NCBI RefSeq assembly: GCF_018332655.1
Contig: NZ_BOQL01000078.1
Span: 24,049-88,048, forward strand
Direction: 5' to 3'
Source of the DNA: Actinoplanes auranticolor
Lineage (GTDB): Bacteria > Actinomycetota > Actinomycetes > Mycobacteriales > Micromonosporaceae
DNA length: 64,000 nucleotides
Shown: in pieces, positions 50,863-59,925 of the stretch
Layout: every line of letters starts with the position of its first letter
How positions within the stretch are numbered: the first letter of the stretch is position 1
Program-made: the position numbers and the translations under genes
The notes under the pieces: generated by a model
The model's input: only the letters and a program-made list of their open reading frames with translations
What the model was told of the DNA's origin: nothing
The model's database searches: none

Positions 50863-50984
50863 GCAGCCTCCCTGATCGCCGACAGACATGCCCGATCACC
50901 GCGCAACTCAAGCCCGCGGCGGAACCGCGCGGCGAGAGCCGGCGGCCGAGCCCCGGCGGCGGGACCGGACACCTGTCCCCGACC

Positions 50985-52250
50985 TTAGGCGAGTCGCACC
51001 CGGACCGCCCGTCCCCCGGCGGTGATCACCTCGACCTCGTCGGCCGCGGCCGGCAGCAGCGCCGCGTCGACGTCAAGGGGCAGCCAGGTGCCACCGGCCA
51101 CGCGGTAGCGCAGCCGGCCCGGGGCGGCGACGACGACACCCAGGCCGTCGGGCAGCCGCACCTGCACCGGCAGGGGCGCGGCCGGATCCGGGAAGCCGCG
51201 CAGCACCGGTTCCGGGGTGTTCAGCGACAGGAACAGCCGGATGCGGTCGTCGGTACCGGTCAGGGTCTGCACGGCGAACCGGCGGCCGTCCGCGACGATG
51301 CCCCGGACGAACCACGTGCCGGGGGGCGGGGTGATCCGGTAGCCGTACCGGTCGTCGAAGCCGTCGCGGCCGGTGATGTCCCACGGATCGTCCGCTGTCC
51401 CCTGCGGGTCCGTGCCGGTCAGGGACCGCGTCTCGGGTTCCGGGCCGACGGGCGCTCCGCCGCCGGCCTCCCCGATCAGCTGGGAGAGATTGGCCAGGCC
51501 GACCGAGCGGTCACCCCGGGCATCCGGTACGTCGGCGCGCAGGGCCGCCCGGATCGTGGTCGTCGGCGTGGTGATCGCCTCGAACGCCACGCCGTCGTGC
51601 GTCCGGAAGTCGAGCGGGGTGAACGTGCGGCTGACCTTGCCGTCGGCGGTGTAGGCGACGGCCGGTGAATACCGGATGCCGCGCCCGTCGTCGAGGACCA
51701 TGAGCACGTTGCGGTCCGGGCCGATCAGGGCGGCCGTGGCGTTGGTGGCGCCGGTGAGCATCTCCTCCAGGCAGATGACCCGCAGACCGTCCGGCGTCTG
51801 CTCGACGAAGCCGGTCAGGCCGTAGCTGATCTGGCCGGCCGGCGACGCGACCTGCTCCGGCACCCGCTGCGCGACCACCGCGGCCCGTCCCGTGTGCGGG
51901 GCCAGGCCGGCCCACGCGACGTGCGCTTCACCGCGCACCGACAGGCCGCCGAGGTGCTCGCGCCAGGCGGCGCGGACGCGGTCGAGGAAGGCGGTGTCGC
52001 GCTTGAGGTCGCCCCGGGTCGGACGGTCCAGCAACGGCGAGGCGACCGTCGCCCCGCCGCCGTCGCCCCCGGCGGCCAGGACGCCGGCGGTCGATCCGGC
52101 CGCGATCGTGGCCAGCCCCGCGGCGAGCACGGTACGGCGCCGCACCACCCGGCGCTGCCCACCGGCCCGGACCCGGTCGAGCAGGTCCGGCGGGGTACGC
52201 AGGTCGCCGGTGGCGTGCTCCAGCGCGGTGCGGATGTCGGTGTCGGTCAT
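50985..52250 (-). CDS. Single-pass membrane protein, putative SigE-family anti-sigma partner
   Basis: A 421-residue protein. Residues 1-35 are cytosolic; one transmembrane helix follows (about 39-61, after RRVVRRR). The rest (about 65-421) is an extracytoplasmic beta-rich domain with many Gly/Asp residues and no recognised motif. Its ATG overlaps the upstream sigma factor stop (ATGA). Actinobacterial SigE-family sigma factors are often followed by such membrane proteins, which may act as anti-sigma factors or sensors. The role is inferred from position. Confidence 0.8.
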   Translation of the reverse strand: MTDTDIRTALEHATGDLRTPPDLLDRVRAGGQRRVVRRRTVLAAGLATIAAGSTAGVLAAGGDGGGATVASPLLDRPTRGDLKRDTAFLDRVRAAWREHLGGLSVRGEAHVAWAGLAPHTGRAAVVAQRVPEQVASPAGQISYGLTGFVEQTPDGLRVICLEEMLTGATNATAALIGPDRNVLMVLDDGRGIRYSPAVAYTADGKVSRTFTPLDFRTHDGVAFEAITTPTTTIRAALRADVPDARGDRSVGLANLSQLIGEAGGGAPVGPEPETRSLTGTDPQGTADDPWDITGRDGFDDRYGYRITPPPGTWFVRGIVADGRRFAVQTLTGTDDRIRLFLSLNTPEPVLRGFPDPAAPLPVQVRLPDGLGVVVAAPGRLRYRVAGGTWLPLDVDAALLPAAADEVEVITAGGRAVRVRLA

Positions 52251-52744
52251 GCCCGTCCCCGTTCGGTGGTCGTGGTGACGGGTTCCAGGGCGGACCGCAG
52301 GCGGGTCAGCCCCCGGGAGACGCTGCTCTTGACGTTGCCCTCGGAGCAGTCCAGCGCCCGCGCGACCTCGGCGACCGGCAGGTCCTCCAGGTAGCGCAGC
52401 ACCACCGCCGCCCGTTGCCGGGCCGGCAGGGCCCGGAGCGCCTCGACCACGGTGTCGCGGACCACGACGTGTTCACTGTGGTCCGGCGCGGCGACGTCGT
52501 GGCTGCCCAGCGGTGCCTCCGGGCGGCGGCCACGGCGGCGCCAGCGGTTGGCGGCCCGGTTGACCAGCGCCCGGCGGGCGTACGCCTCGGGCATGCCGTG
52601 GATCCGGCGCCACTTCACGTACATCTGCTCGAGCACCTCCTGCACCAGGTCCTCGGCACTGTGCCGGTCCCCGGTGAGCAGGTACGCGATCCGCAGCAGG
52701 CCGGTGCTGCGGCTGCGTACGAAGTCGTCGAACCCGTCGCGCAT
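52247..52744 (-). CDS. SigE-family ECF RNA polymerase sigma factor
   Basis: A 165-residue sigma factor: region 2 with LLRIAYLLTGDRHSAEDLVQEVLEQM (about 16-41, split across helices) and region 4 with ALRALPARQRAAVVLRYLEDLPVAEVARALDCSEGNVKSSVSRGLTRL. It belongs to the actinobacterial SigE-type group (SCO-type ECF of about 170 residues). ATG 52744; GGGGAGAG lies slightly far upstream. Coupled by ATGA overlap to the membrane protein gene. Confidence 0.9.
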   Translation of the reverse strand: MRDGFDDFVRSRSTGLLRIAYLLTGDRHSAEDLVQEVLEQMYVKWRRIHGMPEAYARRALVNRAANRWRRRGRRPEAPLGSHDVAAPDHSEHVVVRDTVVEALRALPARQRAAVVLRYLEDLPVAEVARALDCSEGNVKSSVSRGLTRLRSALEPVTTTTERGRA

Positions 52745-52804
52745 GGTCTGTCTCTCCCCGTCCGTCACCCTGCCTGACACCGGCGGGCGGGGAAAGGTTG
52801 CCGA

Positions 52805-53311
52805 TCAGGCGGGCATTTTCGCGGCGTACCCGGCGCGCAGTTCCTCCCAGCCGTGCGCGGCCGCCTCCCGGCCGCGGATGACGCCGACCGGGTCGCCGTC
52901 GAGCAACCGTTCCAGCACGGCCGCGCACAGGTGCCAGCCGGCCGCGTACGACGGCGCCTCGCCGCGGTCGGCAAAGGTGTGTCGCAGCGTGAGCCGGGTG
53001 CCGTCGCCCTCCGGGGCCAGCTCCCAGCGCAGCAGGTCCTGCTCCCAGGTGTACTCGAGCAGCGTGGGCGCCTCGGCCCGGAGCACGTTGGCCGGGGTGT
53101 CCGTCCGGTCGGGACCGTCGACCATCGTGAGGGTCGTCGCGCCGGTGCGGGACAGGTCGCGCGTCGCCTCGAACGGCGCCCACTGGCTGAGCCGCTCGGG
53201 GTCGGTCAGGGCGGCCCACACTTTCTCCGGCGGGTGCGGCAGGACGCGCACGAAGATCAGCGTCCACCGGTCGCCGTCGGCGGCGACGGATGCGCTCATC
53301 AGCTCGGTCAT
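52805..53311 (-). CDS. SRPBCC/AHSA1-family protein
   Basis: A 168-residue START/AHSA1-type protein: RVLPHPPEKVWAALTDPERLSQWAPFEATRDL at the N-terminus, LLEYTWEQDLLRWELAPEGDGTRLTLRHTF in the middle and a C-terminal helix with HLCAAVLERLLDG. Such proteins bind hydrophobic ligands. ATG 53311 overlaps the arsR-type stop (ATGA). ArsR-SRPBCC pairs are common and act as a regulator with its target. Confidence 0.87.
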   Translation of the reverse strand: MTELMSASVAADGDRWTLIFVRVLPHPPEKVWAALTDPERLSQWAPFEATRDLSRTGATTLTMVDGPDRTDTPANVLRAEAPTLLEYTWEQDLLRWELAPEGDGTRLTLRHTFADRGEAPSYAAGWHLCAAVLERLLDGDPVGVIRGREAAAHGWEELRAGYAAKMPA

Positions 53312-53613
53312 GATTCCTCCAGGTGGCGTTCCAGGGCGGTCAGGTGCCGGTTCCACATCCGGCGGTACGGCGCCAGCCAGGCGTCGAGCGCGCGGAACGG
53401 CCCGGGTTCCAAGGAGTAGATGCGCTGCTGCGCGGCCGTACGGCTGGTGACGAAGCCGGCCTCGCGCAGCACCTTCAGATGTTTGGAGACGGCGGGCTGG
53501 CTCATCGCGAGCTTCTCGACGAGCTGGCCGACGCTGCTGTCGGCCAGCCGCAGCTCGTCGAGGATCCGGCGGCGGGTCGGCTCGGCCAGTACGGCGATGG
53601 CATCCACGGGCAC
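53308..53613 (-). CDS. ArsR-family transcription regulator
   Basis: A 101-residue winged-helix protein: LAEPTRRRILDELR, VGQLVEKLAMSQPAVSKHLKVLREAGFVTSR and AAQQRIYSLEPGPF. No Cys metal-binding motif (no ELCVCDL), so it is not an arsenic sensor in the classical sense. Start ATG 53613. A perfect 14-bp palindrome lies 20 bp upstream. Confidence 0.9.
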   Translation of the reverse strand: MPVDAIAVLAEPTRRRILDELRLADSSVGQLVEKLAMSQPAVSKHLKVLREAGFVTSRTAAQQRIYSLEPGPFRALDAWLAPYRRMWNRHLTALERHLEES

Positions 53614-53632
53614 GGGACCGACTATTCCACTG

Positions 53633-53646
53633 CGGTTATATAACCG
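53633..53646. promoter_or_regulatory. Perfect 14-bp palindrome, candidate ArsR operator
   Basis: CGGTTATATAACCG at 53633-53646, symmetric at every base and unusually AT-rich. It lies 20 bp from the ArsR-type start codon and 28 bp from the divergent glycosyltransferase start, so it could regulate both. Confidence 0.65.
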
Positions 53647-53673
53647 TCAAGGCATGGAGCTATCCTCGGGATC

Positions 53674-54925
53674 ATGCGGGTGCTGATCGTGACCTCGGGT
53701 TCCACCGGCGACGTGGCGCCGTACACGGGGCCTCGGCGCCCGGCTGCAGGAGGCCGGCCACGAGGTCACCCTGGCCACCCACGAGCCGTTCCGGGAGCAG
53801 GTGGAGCTGCCCTTCCTGGCCCTGCCCGGGGATCTGCGGCGGATCCTGCCGCAGGCACGCGGCCAGGACGGCACCGCCTCGGGCACCGGACCCCGGGCGC
53901 TGCTGCGACTGCTGCGCATCGCCCGGCCGCTGGTGGCCGAGCTCGGCGACGGCATCGTGGCCGCCGTCCGGCAGAGCCGGGCCGAGGTGGTGCTGCTCTC
54001 CACAGTGGTCGCCCCGCTCGGTTACCAGGTGGCCGAGGCGGCCGGCATACCGTGGGCGGGCGTCTTCCCGCAGCCGCTCTTCCCCACCGGTGACTTCGGC
54101 CCGGTGCTGGTCGGCGGCCGCTCGCTGGGCCGCACCGGCAACCGCCTCACCGGCCGCTTCCTGGAGTCGGCCGCCCATCCGCTCTACGCCGGCCCGGTGC
54201 GCGACCTGCGCCGCGAGCTCGGCCTGCCCCGGCGCAGCATGGCCGCCCTGCAACGCACCCAGCAGCAGCGATGGCCGACCTTCCACGGCTTCAGCCCGAC
54301 CGTGGTGCCGCGGCCCGCGGACTGGCCGGCCTCCCAGGAGGTCGTCGGCTACTGGTGGCCCGCGCGGCAGGCGGGCTGGACGCCACCGGGCGAGGTGGAG
54401 CAGTTCCTGGCCGCCGGGCCGGCGCCGGTCTCCATCGGGTTCGGCAGCATGGCGCCGGGCCACGGCGAGCGGCTCGCCGGGCCGGTGCTGGCCGCGGTCC
54501 GCGCCGCCGGGGTGCGCGCGGTCGTGCAGGCCGGCTGGTCGGGGCTGCGGGTGGCCGAGGGGCCGGACGTGCTCAGCGTGGGACCGATGCCGCACGACTG
54601 GCTGTTCCCGCGGATGGCCGCCGTCGTGCACCACTGCGGGGCCGGGACCACGGCAGCGGGACTACGGGCGGGAGTGCCGGCGGTGGCCGTACCGGTGCTG
54701 GCCGATCAGCCGTTCTGGGCCCGGCGGCTGCACGCGCTGGGGGTCGCGCCGGTGCCCGTACCGCTGTCCAAGCTGACGGCGGACCGCCTGGCCGGCGCCC
54801 TGCGGTCGGTCACAACCGATCCGCGGTACGCGGAGCGCGCGCAGGCGGTCGCGGCCCGGCTCGCCACCGAGGACGGCAGCGCCCGCATCCTGCGCTGGCT
54901 GGAGACACCGCGGCCGCCCTCCTGA
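53674..54925 (+). pseudogene. UGT/MGT-type glycosyltransferase with frameshift near the start
   Basis: The N-terminus MRVLIVTSGSTGDVAPYTG is typical of GT1 erythromycin/vancomycin-type glycosyltransferases. At 53727-53730 a run of four G shifts the frame. Removing one G restores LGARLQEAGHEVTLATHEPF and leads into the long frame that continues to TGA 54925. The rest is intact: FGSMAPGHG, the C-terminal donor site PHDWLFPRMAAVVHHCGAGTTAAGLRAGVP is split by Walker-free loops, and LADQPFWARRL. If read from an internal start (ATG 53801) the protein lacks the first acceptor strand. It could be a sequencing error in a G-run. Confidence 0.85.
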
Positions 54926-54959
54926 GCAGGAGGACGGCCGTGGTGTCCGACAGAACCGA

Positions 54960-56243
54960 TCAGCGCTCGGTGATCGGGACGAACTGGCGCTCGGTCTCGC
55001 CGATGTAGAGCTGGCGCGGGCGACCGATCTTGGTGGCCGGGTCGGCGTTCTGCTCGGCCCACTGGGCGATCCAGCCGGGCAGCCGGCCGAGGGCGAACAG
55101 CACCGTGAACATCTTGGTGGGGAAGCCCATGGCCTTGTAGATCAGGCCGGTGTAGAAGTCGACGTTCGGGTACAGCTTGCGGGAGACGAAGTAGTCGTCC
55201 GCGAGGGCGATCTCCTCGAGCTTGAGCGCGATGTCGAGCAGCGGGTCGGGCTTGTCCATCGTGGAGATGACGTCCTGGACCGCCTTCTTGACGATGGCGG
55301 CGCGCGGGTCGTAGTTCTTGTAGACCCGGTGCCCGAAGCCCATGAGCTTCACGCCCTTCTCCTTGGCCTTGACGCGGCGCACGAAGGCGTCCACGTCGCC
55401 GCCGTCGGCGCGGATGCCCTCGAGCATCTCCAGCACCGCGGAGTTGGCGCCGCCGTGCAGCGGGCCGGAGAGCGCGTTGATGCCCGAGGACACCGACGCG
55501 AACAGGTTGGCCTGGGCCGAGCCCACCAGCCGCACGGTCGACGTGGAGCAGTTCTGCTCGTGGTCGGCGTGCAGCACGAAGAGCATGTCGAGCACCTTCG
55601 CGATGGTCGGGTCCACCTCGTAGTTCACGGTGGGCAGCCCGAACGTCATGCGCAGGAAGTTCTCGACGTAGTCCAGGGAGTTGTCCGGGTACGGCAGCGG
55701 GTGGCCGATGGACTTCTTGTACGCGTACGCGGCGATCGTCGGAAGCTTCGCCATCAGCCGGATCCCGGAGATCTCGACCTGCTCCGGATCGGTCGGGTCG
55801 AGCGCGTCCTGGTAGAACGTCGAGAGCGCGGTGACGGCCGAGGAGAGCACCGCCATCGGGTGCGCGTCGCGCGGGAAGCCGGAGAAGAAGGCGCGCATCT
55901 CCTCCTGCAGCAGCGTGTGCACGCGGATCTTGTCGCCGAACTCGGCCAGCTGGGCCGGGGTCGGCAGCGCGTCGTGGATCAGCAGGTACGACACCTCGAG
56001 GAACGAGGCCTGGCCGGCGAGCTGCTCGATCGGGAAGCCCCGATACCGCAGGATGCCGGCATCACCGTCGATGTAGGTGATCGCCGACGCGCAGGAAGCC
56101 GTGTTGACGAAGCCCTGGTCCAGGGTGACGTATCCGGTCTCCTTCAGCAGCGCGCTGACGTCGATGCCGCCTGGACCCTCGACCGCCGGGCGGACCGGCA
56201 TGGACAACTGGCCACCGGGGTGGTCGAGCTTGACATCCGTCAT
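54960..56243 (-). CDS. gltA: Citrate synthase
   Basis: A 427-residue type II citrate synthase, condensing acetyl-CoA with oxaloacetate at the entry of the TCA cycle. LHGGANSAVLEML and GFGHRVYKNYDPRA carry the two active-site His residues, and NVDFYTGLIYKAMG the active-site Asp. Length fits the hexameric Gram-negative/actinobacterial form. ATG 56243 has GAGGGA upstream. It stands alone, divergent from the universal stress protein. Confidence 0.95.
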   Translation of the reverse strand: MTDVKLDHPGGQLSMPVRPAVEGPGGIDVSALLKETGYVTLDQGFVNTASCASAITYIDGDAGILRYRGFPIEQLAGQASFLEVSYLLIHDALPTPAQLAEFGDKIRVHTLLQEEMRAFFSGFPRDAHPMAVLSSAVTALSTFYQDALDPTDPEQVEISGIRLMAKLPTIAAYAYKKSIGHPLPYPDNSLDYVENFLRMTFGLPTVNYEVDPTIAKVLDMLFVLHADHEQNCSTSTVRLVGSAQANLFASVSSGINALSGPLHGGANSAVLEMLEGIRADGGDVDAFVRRVKAKEKGVKLMGFGHRVYKNYDPRAAIVKKAVQDVISTMDKPDPLLDIALKLEEIALADDYFVSRKLYPNVDFYTGLIYKAMGFPTKMFTVLFALGRLPGWIAQWAEQNADPATKIGRPRQLYIGETERQFVPITER

Positions 56244-56421
56244 GTAATTCCCTCACTTCACCGGCAGATGTCGCCAATAACCTGCCGTTCACCGTAAACC
56301 CTCAACCTGAACGGGTCATCAGACGGTCGACCGCTGAGGGATTGATCACGACCGCCTTCCCAGGAACACCATAGATAATGGTCTGTGGACCGCGTCGTCG
56401 CGGTGCGGAGGTGGTGAACCG

Positions 56422-57282
56422 ATGCGGATACCCGGCCCTGCTCCCGTCGTCGTGGGCGTGAACGGCACTTCGTCCGGACTGGCCGCTGTGCGGCTGGGTG
56501 CGCGGGAAGCCGTGGCCCGGGGTGAGCCGCTGCGGATCGTGCACGTTTTCGCCTGGCCCGGGCCGCGCTCCTTCGATGATGCACCCGACTGGGCCACGGC
56601 GCGCCGCGAAGCGGGCCGGATCGTGGCCGGCGCGGTGGCCACCGCCACCCGGACGGTGCCCGGCGTGCACGTCGAGGGCCTGCTCACCGACGGCCTGCCG
56701 GTCCGCGAGCTGCTGCGGCAGAGCCGCGCCGCGGATCTGATCGTGCTCGGCGACGACGATCTCGCGCTCAGCCCCCGCCTGCCGGCCGACTCCGTGCTGG
56801 TGCAGACAGTCGCGCGGGCCCGCTGCCCGGTGGTGGTCGCTCGCGGGGACCGCCCGCCGGCCGGCCCGCTGCTCACCGCGGTCGACGGCTCACCGAGCTC
56901 GCTGCTGGCCCTGCGGATGACCGCGGCCGAGGCCCGCCGCCGGCACACCGCGGTGGAGGTCGCGCACGTGGTGCGTCACGAGGAGGAGCGGGAGGCCGGC
57001 CGGCGCCTGCTGGAGTCGGCCGTGGCCGGCGTCGAGGGCCTCGAGGGCGCCCGGCGCCGGATTCTCGTCGGCGAAGCTGCGCCGATTCTCATCCGCGCGT
57101 CCCGGCGGGCCCGGATGATGATCCTGGGTCCGCGGGGTGTCAGCGGCGGCTCACTGCTGGGCGAGGTGGCTCAGCAGTTGCTGCGCCGGTGTGCCTGTCC
57201 GACAGTGTTTGTCCACGGAACCCCTGCCGGGGACAGGTCGCCGGCGGGTACGGTGCCATCGGCGGGAGCGCTGATGAGCTGA
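56422..57282 (+). CDS. Universal stress protein with two Usp domains
   Basis: A 286-residue tandem Usp protein. The first domain begins VVVGVNGTSSGLAAVRLGAREA; the second begins LLTAVDGSPSSLLALRMTAAEA (about 150) and ends with GPRGVSGGSLLGEVAQQLLRRCACPTVFV, close to the usual ATP-binding G-x2-G-x9-G-S/T pattern. Cytosolic. ATG 56422 is 179 bp from citrate synthase. No sigma-B/F-type promoter is visible. Confidence 0.9.
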   Translation: MRIPGPAPVVVGVNGTSSGLAAVRLGAREAVARGEPLRIVHVFAWPGPRSFDDAPDWATARREAGRIVAGAVATATRTVPGVHVEGLLTDGLPVRELLRQSRAADLIVLGDDDLALSPRLPADSVLVQTVARARCPVVVARGDRPPAGPLLTAVDGSPSSLLALRMTAAEARRRHTAVEVAHVVRHEEEREAGRRLLESAVAGVEGLEGARRRILVGEAAPILIRASRRARMMILGPRGVSGGSLLGEVAQQLLRRCACPTVFVHGTPAGDRSPAGTVPSAGALMS

Positions 57283-57303
57283 CTGGCCAGGGGGCGATGA
57301 CGG

Positions 57304-59577
57304 GTGCTGACCACAGCTCCGTCGACACGGGGTCGGCGATGGTGGAAGCTCTTCGGCATCGCCGGGGTGCTCGCCACCGCCCTCTACACCCTGAACCTCG
57401 CGGACCCGGTGAACCTGGCCAGCTTCGCCGCGATCGGCGCCGGCACGGTCTGGGCCTGTTTCGCCGCGCCCCGCCGCCGCGCCGCCGAGCCCCGCGCCGC
57501 CTGGGCCTTCATGGGCGCCGCCGCACTGCTCTTCCTGATCGGCGTGGTCGTACGGCCGCTGGTCGTCAGTCAGCCCCTGATCGCGGACGCCTTCACCGTG
57601 CCCGGCTACGTGCTGCTGGGCACTTTTTTCACCATGCTGCTGCGCTCGCGGGGCGGCGTGGCCCGGCACTCGGTCCTCGACGGGCTCATGGTCTGCCTGG
57701 CCGGCGGGCTCGCCAGTGCGCTGCTGCTCGCCGCCCCGGCCGCCGCGATCACCGACCGGCCGCCGATCGAGTCGGTCCTGGCCGGGCTCTACCCGCTGTT
57801 CGACGTGGTGCTGCTGGCCCTGGGCATCAACCTGACCTTCACCGCGCGCACCTGGCCGGTCAGCCTGGCGACGCTGGTCGCCGGGATGGCACTGATCGTC
57901 GTGGGCGACGTGGCGTACGGGATCATCGGCGTCGAGGGCAAGACCTACACCTCACCGCTGCTCGACGTGCCCTTCCTGCTGGCGTACGTGCTGCTCGGGG
58001 TGAGCGCCCTGCACCCGTCGGTGGTCGAGCTCGGTCGCGCCGCCCGGCACCCGGTGCAGGCCTGGTCGTGGCGCCGGATGACCCTGCTGGTGCCGGCCGT
58101 CTCCACCCCGTTCGTGCTGCTGGTGCTGGTCGGCGGCGAGTCGCCGGAGTACCGCGCGCTGATCGGCGCCTGCGGCCTGGCCATCGTCGCACTGCTGCTG
58201 CTGCGGGCCGTCTCCGCGGTGCAGGCGCAGGTCGCCGCCCAGCTGCACTCGGAACACCAGGCGATGCACGACCCGCTCACCGGCCTGCCCAACCGCCGGA
58301 TGATCTCGAACGAGATCGAGCGGCTGCTGGGCAGCGTGCCACCGCCGGACACCCGGCGGATCTGGGTGTACTTCCTCGACCTGGACGGCTTCAAGTGGGT
58401 CAACGACTCGTGGGGCCACGACACCGGTGACCAACTGGTCATCGAGGTGGCGGCCCGGCTGCGCGCGGCGATCCCGGCCGGCACGATGCTGGCCCGGGTC
58501 GGCGGGGACGAGTTCCTGGTCGCGTACCTCGGTGACGAGCAGGGGGCGCTGCGGCTGGTCGACGTCATCCAGGGGTGCTTCGCCCACTCGCTGCGGGTCC
58601 GCGACACCGAGGTGGTGATCAGCGCGTCGATCGGCATCGCGCACGCGCCCGGCGACGGCTCCCCGGAGGTGACCGCCCAGGCGCTGCTGCGCGACGCCGA
58701 CACCGCGATGTACCGCTCGAAATCAGAGGGCCCGGGCCGGGCCACCATCTTCGACACGTCGATGCACGACCGGGTCCGCGAGCGCATCGAGCTGGAGGGC
58801 GCCCTGCGCACGGCCCTGGTGGAGGGGCAGCTCAGCGTCGTCTACCAGCCCATCGTGCGGCTGGAGACCGGCCGGCCGATCGGCGCCGAGGCCCTGGTGC
58901 GGTGGAACCACCCGCAGCGCGGGCCGATCCCGCCGATGACCTTCATCCCGGTCGCCGAGGACGCCGGGCTGATCGGCACGCTGGGCACCTGGGTCCGCAA
59001 CGAGGCGCTCAGCCAGCTGGCCACGTGGCGCGCGGACGGCACCGTCGGGGACGACTTCTACCTGTCGATCAACGTCTCGCCGCGCCAGCTCAGCAACGCC
59101 GAGCTGCCCCTGATCGTGGCCGGTGAGCTGCTGCAGCACGGGGTGCCGGCCGCGGCCGTGGCGCTGGAGATGACCGAGTCGGTGATGGCCGACGGCGGCA
59201 GCGTCACCGCCCGGGTGCTGTACGAGCTGCGCGAGCTCGGCCTCAAACTGCTGGTCGACGACTTCGGCACGGGCTTCTCGGCGCTGGGTTACCTGCGCCG
59301 TTTCCCGGTCACCGGCGTCAAGATCGACCGTTCCTTCGTGTCCGGGCTCGGCGAGAGCGGCGAGGACGAGGAGATCGTCCGGGCCGTGGTGGCGATGAGC
59401 CGGGCGCTGGGCCTGAGCATCGTGGCCGAGGGGGTGGAGACCCGGGTGCAGCGCGACGCGCTCGCCGCGGTCGGCGTCACCCAGGGCCAGGGCTGGCTGT
59501 GGGGGCCCGGGGTGGCGGCGGGCGACTTCGCCACCCACTGGGGCGCGCGCCGGTACGCCCCCGCTCCTCCCGGGTGA
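57304..59577 (+). CDS. Membrane GGDEF-EAL cyclic-di-GMP protein
   Basis: A 757-residue protein. Residues 1-310 hold about nine transmembrane helices, a membrane sensor domain I cannot name. The GGDEF domain (about 325-480) has DPLTGLPNRR and an intact VGGDEF near 400, so cyclase activity is possible. The EAL domain (about 500-745) has GAEALVRW, INVSPRQL, MTESVMADGG, DDFGTGFSALGYL and KIDRSFV, with the metal and catalytic Glu residues present. GTG 57304 starts it. A dual-function enzyme or one that switches by signal. Confidence 0.93.
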   Translation: MLTTAPSTRGRRWWKLFGIAGVLATALYTLNLADPVNLASFAAIGAGTVWACFAAPRRRAAEPRAAWAFMGAAALLFLIGVVVRPLVVSQPLIADAFTVPGYVLLGTFFTMLLRSRGGVARHSVLDGLMVCLAGGLASALLLAAPAAAITDRPPIESVLAGLYPLFDVVLLALGINLTFTARTWPVSLATLVAGMALIVVGDVAYGIIGVEGKTYTSPLLDVPFLLAYVLLGVSALHPSVVELGRAARHPVQAWSWRRMTLLVPAVSTPFVLLVLVGGESPEYRALIGACGLAIVALLLLRAVSAVQAQVAAQLHSEHQAMHDPLTGLPNRRMISNEIERLLGSVPPPDTRRIWVYFLDLDGFKWVNDSWGHDTGDQLVIEVAARLRAAIPAGTMLARVGGDEFLVAYLGDEQGALRLVDVIQGCFAHSLRVRDTEVVISASIGIAHAPGDGSPEVTAQALLRDADTAMYRSKSEGPGRATIFDTSMHDRVRERIELEGALRTALVEGQLSVVYQPIVRLETGRPIGAEALVRWNHPQRGPIPPMTFIPVAEDAGLIGTLGTWVRNEALSQLATWRADGTVGDDFYLSINVSPRQLSNAELPLIVAGELLQHGVPAAAVALEMTESVMADGGSVTARVLYELRELGLKLLVDDFGTGFSALGYLRRFPVTGVKIDRSFVSGLGESGEDEEIVRAVVAMSRALGLSIVAEGVETRVQRDALAAVGVTQGQGWLWGPGVAAGDFATHWGARRYAPAPPG

Positions 59578-59730
59578 ACCCGCACCACAGCGGGTACCGT
59601 CTTCCCCATGAGGTGACAAACGTCTCCTCAGCCTCTGGCGTACCGGCGACAAGTCCGGCATTATTCGCTCGGCCCGGATCCTTGCCTTCGGCGGCGCCGG
59701 GCCGATGACATGGAGACCGGAGGAGGCGAC

Positions 59731-59883
59731 ATGATGACGAGTTTGATCGGATCCGAGGGGTCCGTGCTCTGGCTGGTGGCCGTGCTGCTCTTGCTGGCCT
59801 CAGGACTGACCGCCGCCCTGCTCCTGGCCCTCCGCGGCAACTCCGCGCCGATGCGCGCCGACCACCGCACCCCGGAGCACTGA
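59731..59883 (+). CDS. Small single-helix membrane protein
   Basis: A 50-residue protein: a short polar start (MMTSLIGSEGS), one transmembrane helix (VLWLVAVLLLLASGLTAALLL) and a polar tail. AGGAGG lies 5 nt upstream of ATG 59731. No family recognised. It lies 42 bp upstream of the exonuclease gene in the same direction. Confidence 0.72.
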   Translation: MMTSLIGSEGSVLWLVAVLLLLASGLTAALLLALRGNSAPMRADHRTPEH

Positions 59884-59925
59884 CCCGGCGACATCGACGC
59901 CGTCGCACGCTGGCAGGCTGGGACG

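Noticed and set aside
59578..59730. Sigma-B/F promoter for the 50-residue membrane protein
   Set aside because: Only GTGA-N14-GGGTAC is found, with two -35 mismatches and a 130-bp leader; too weak to list.
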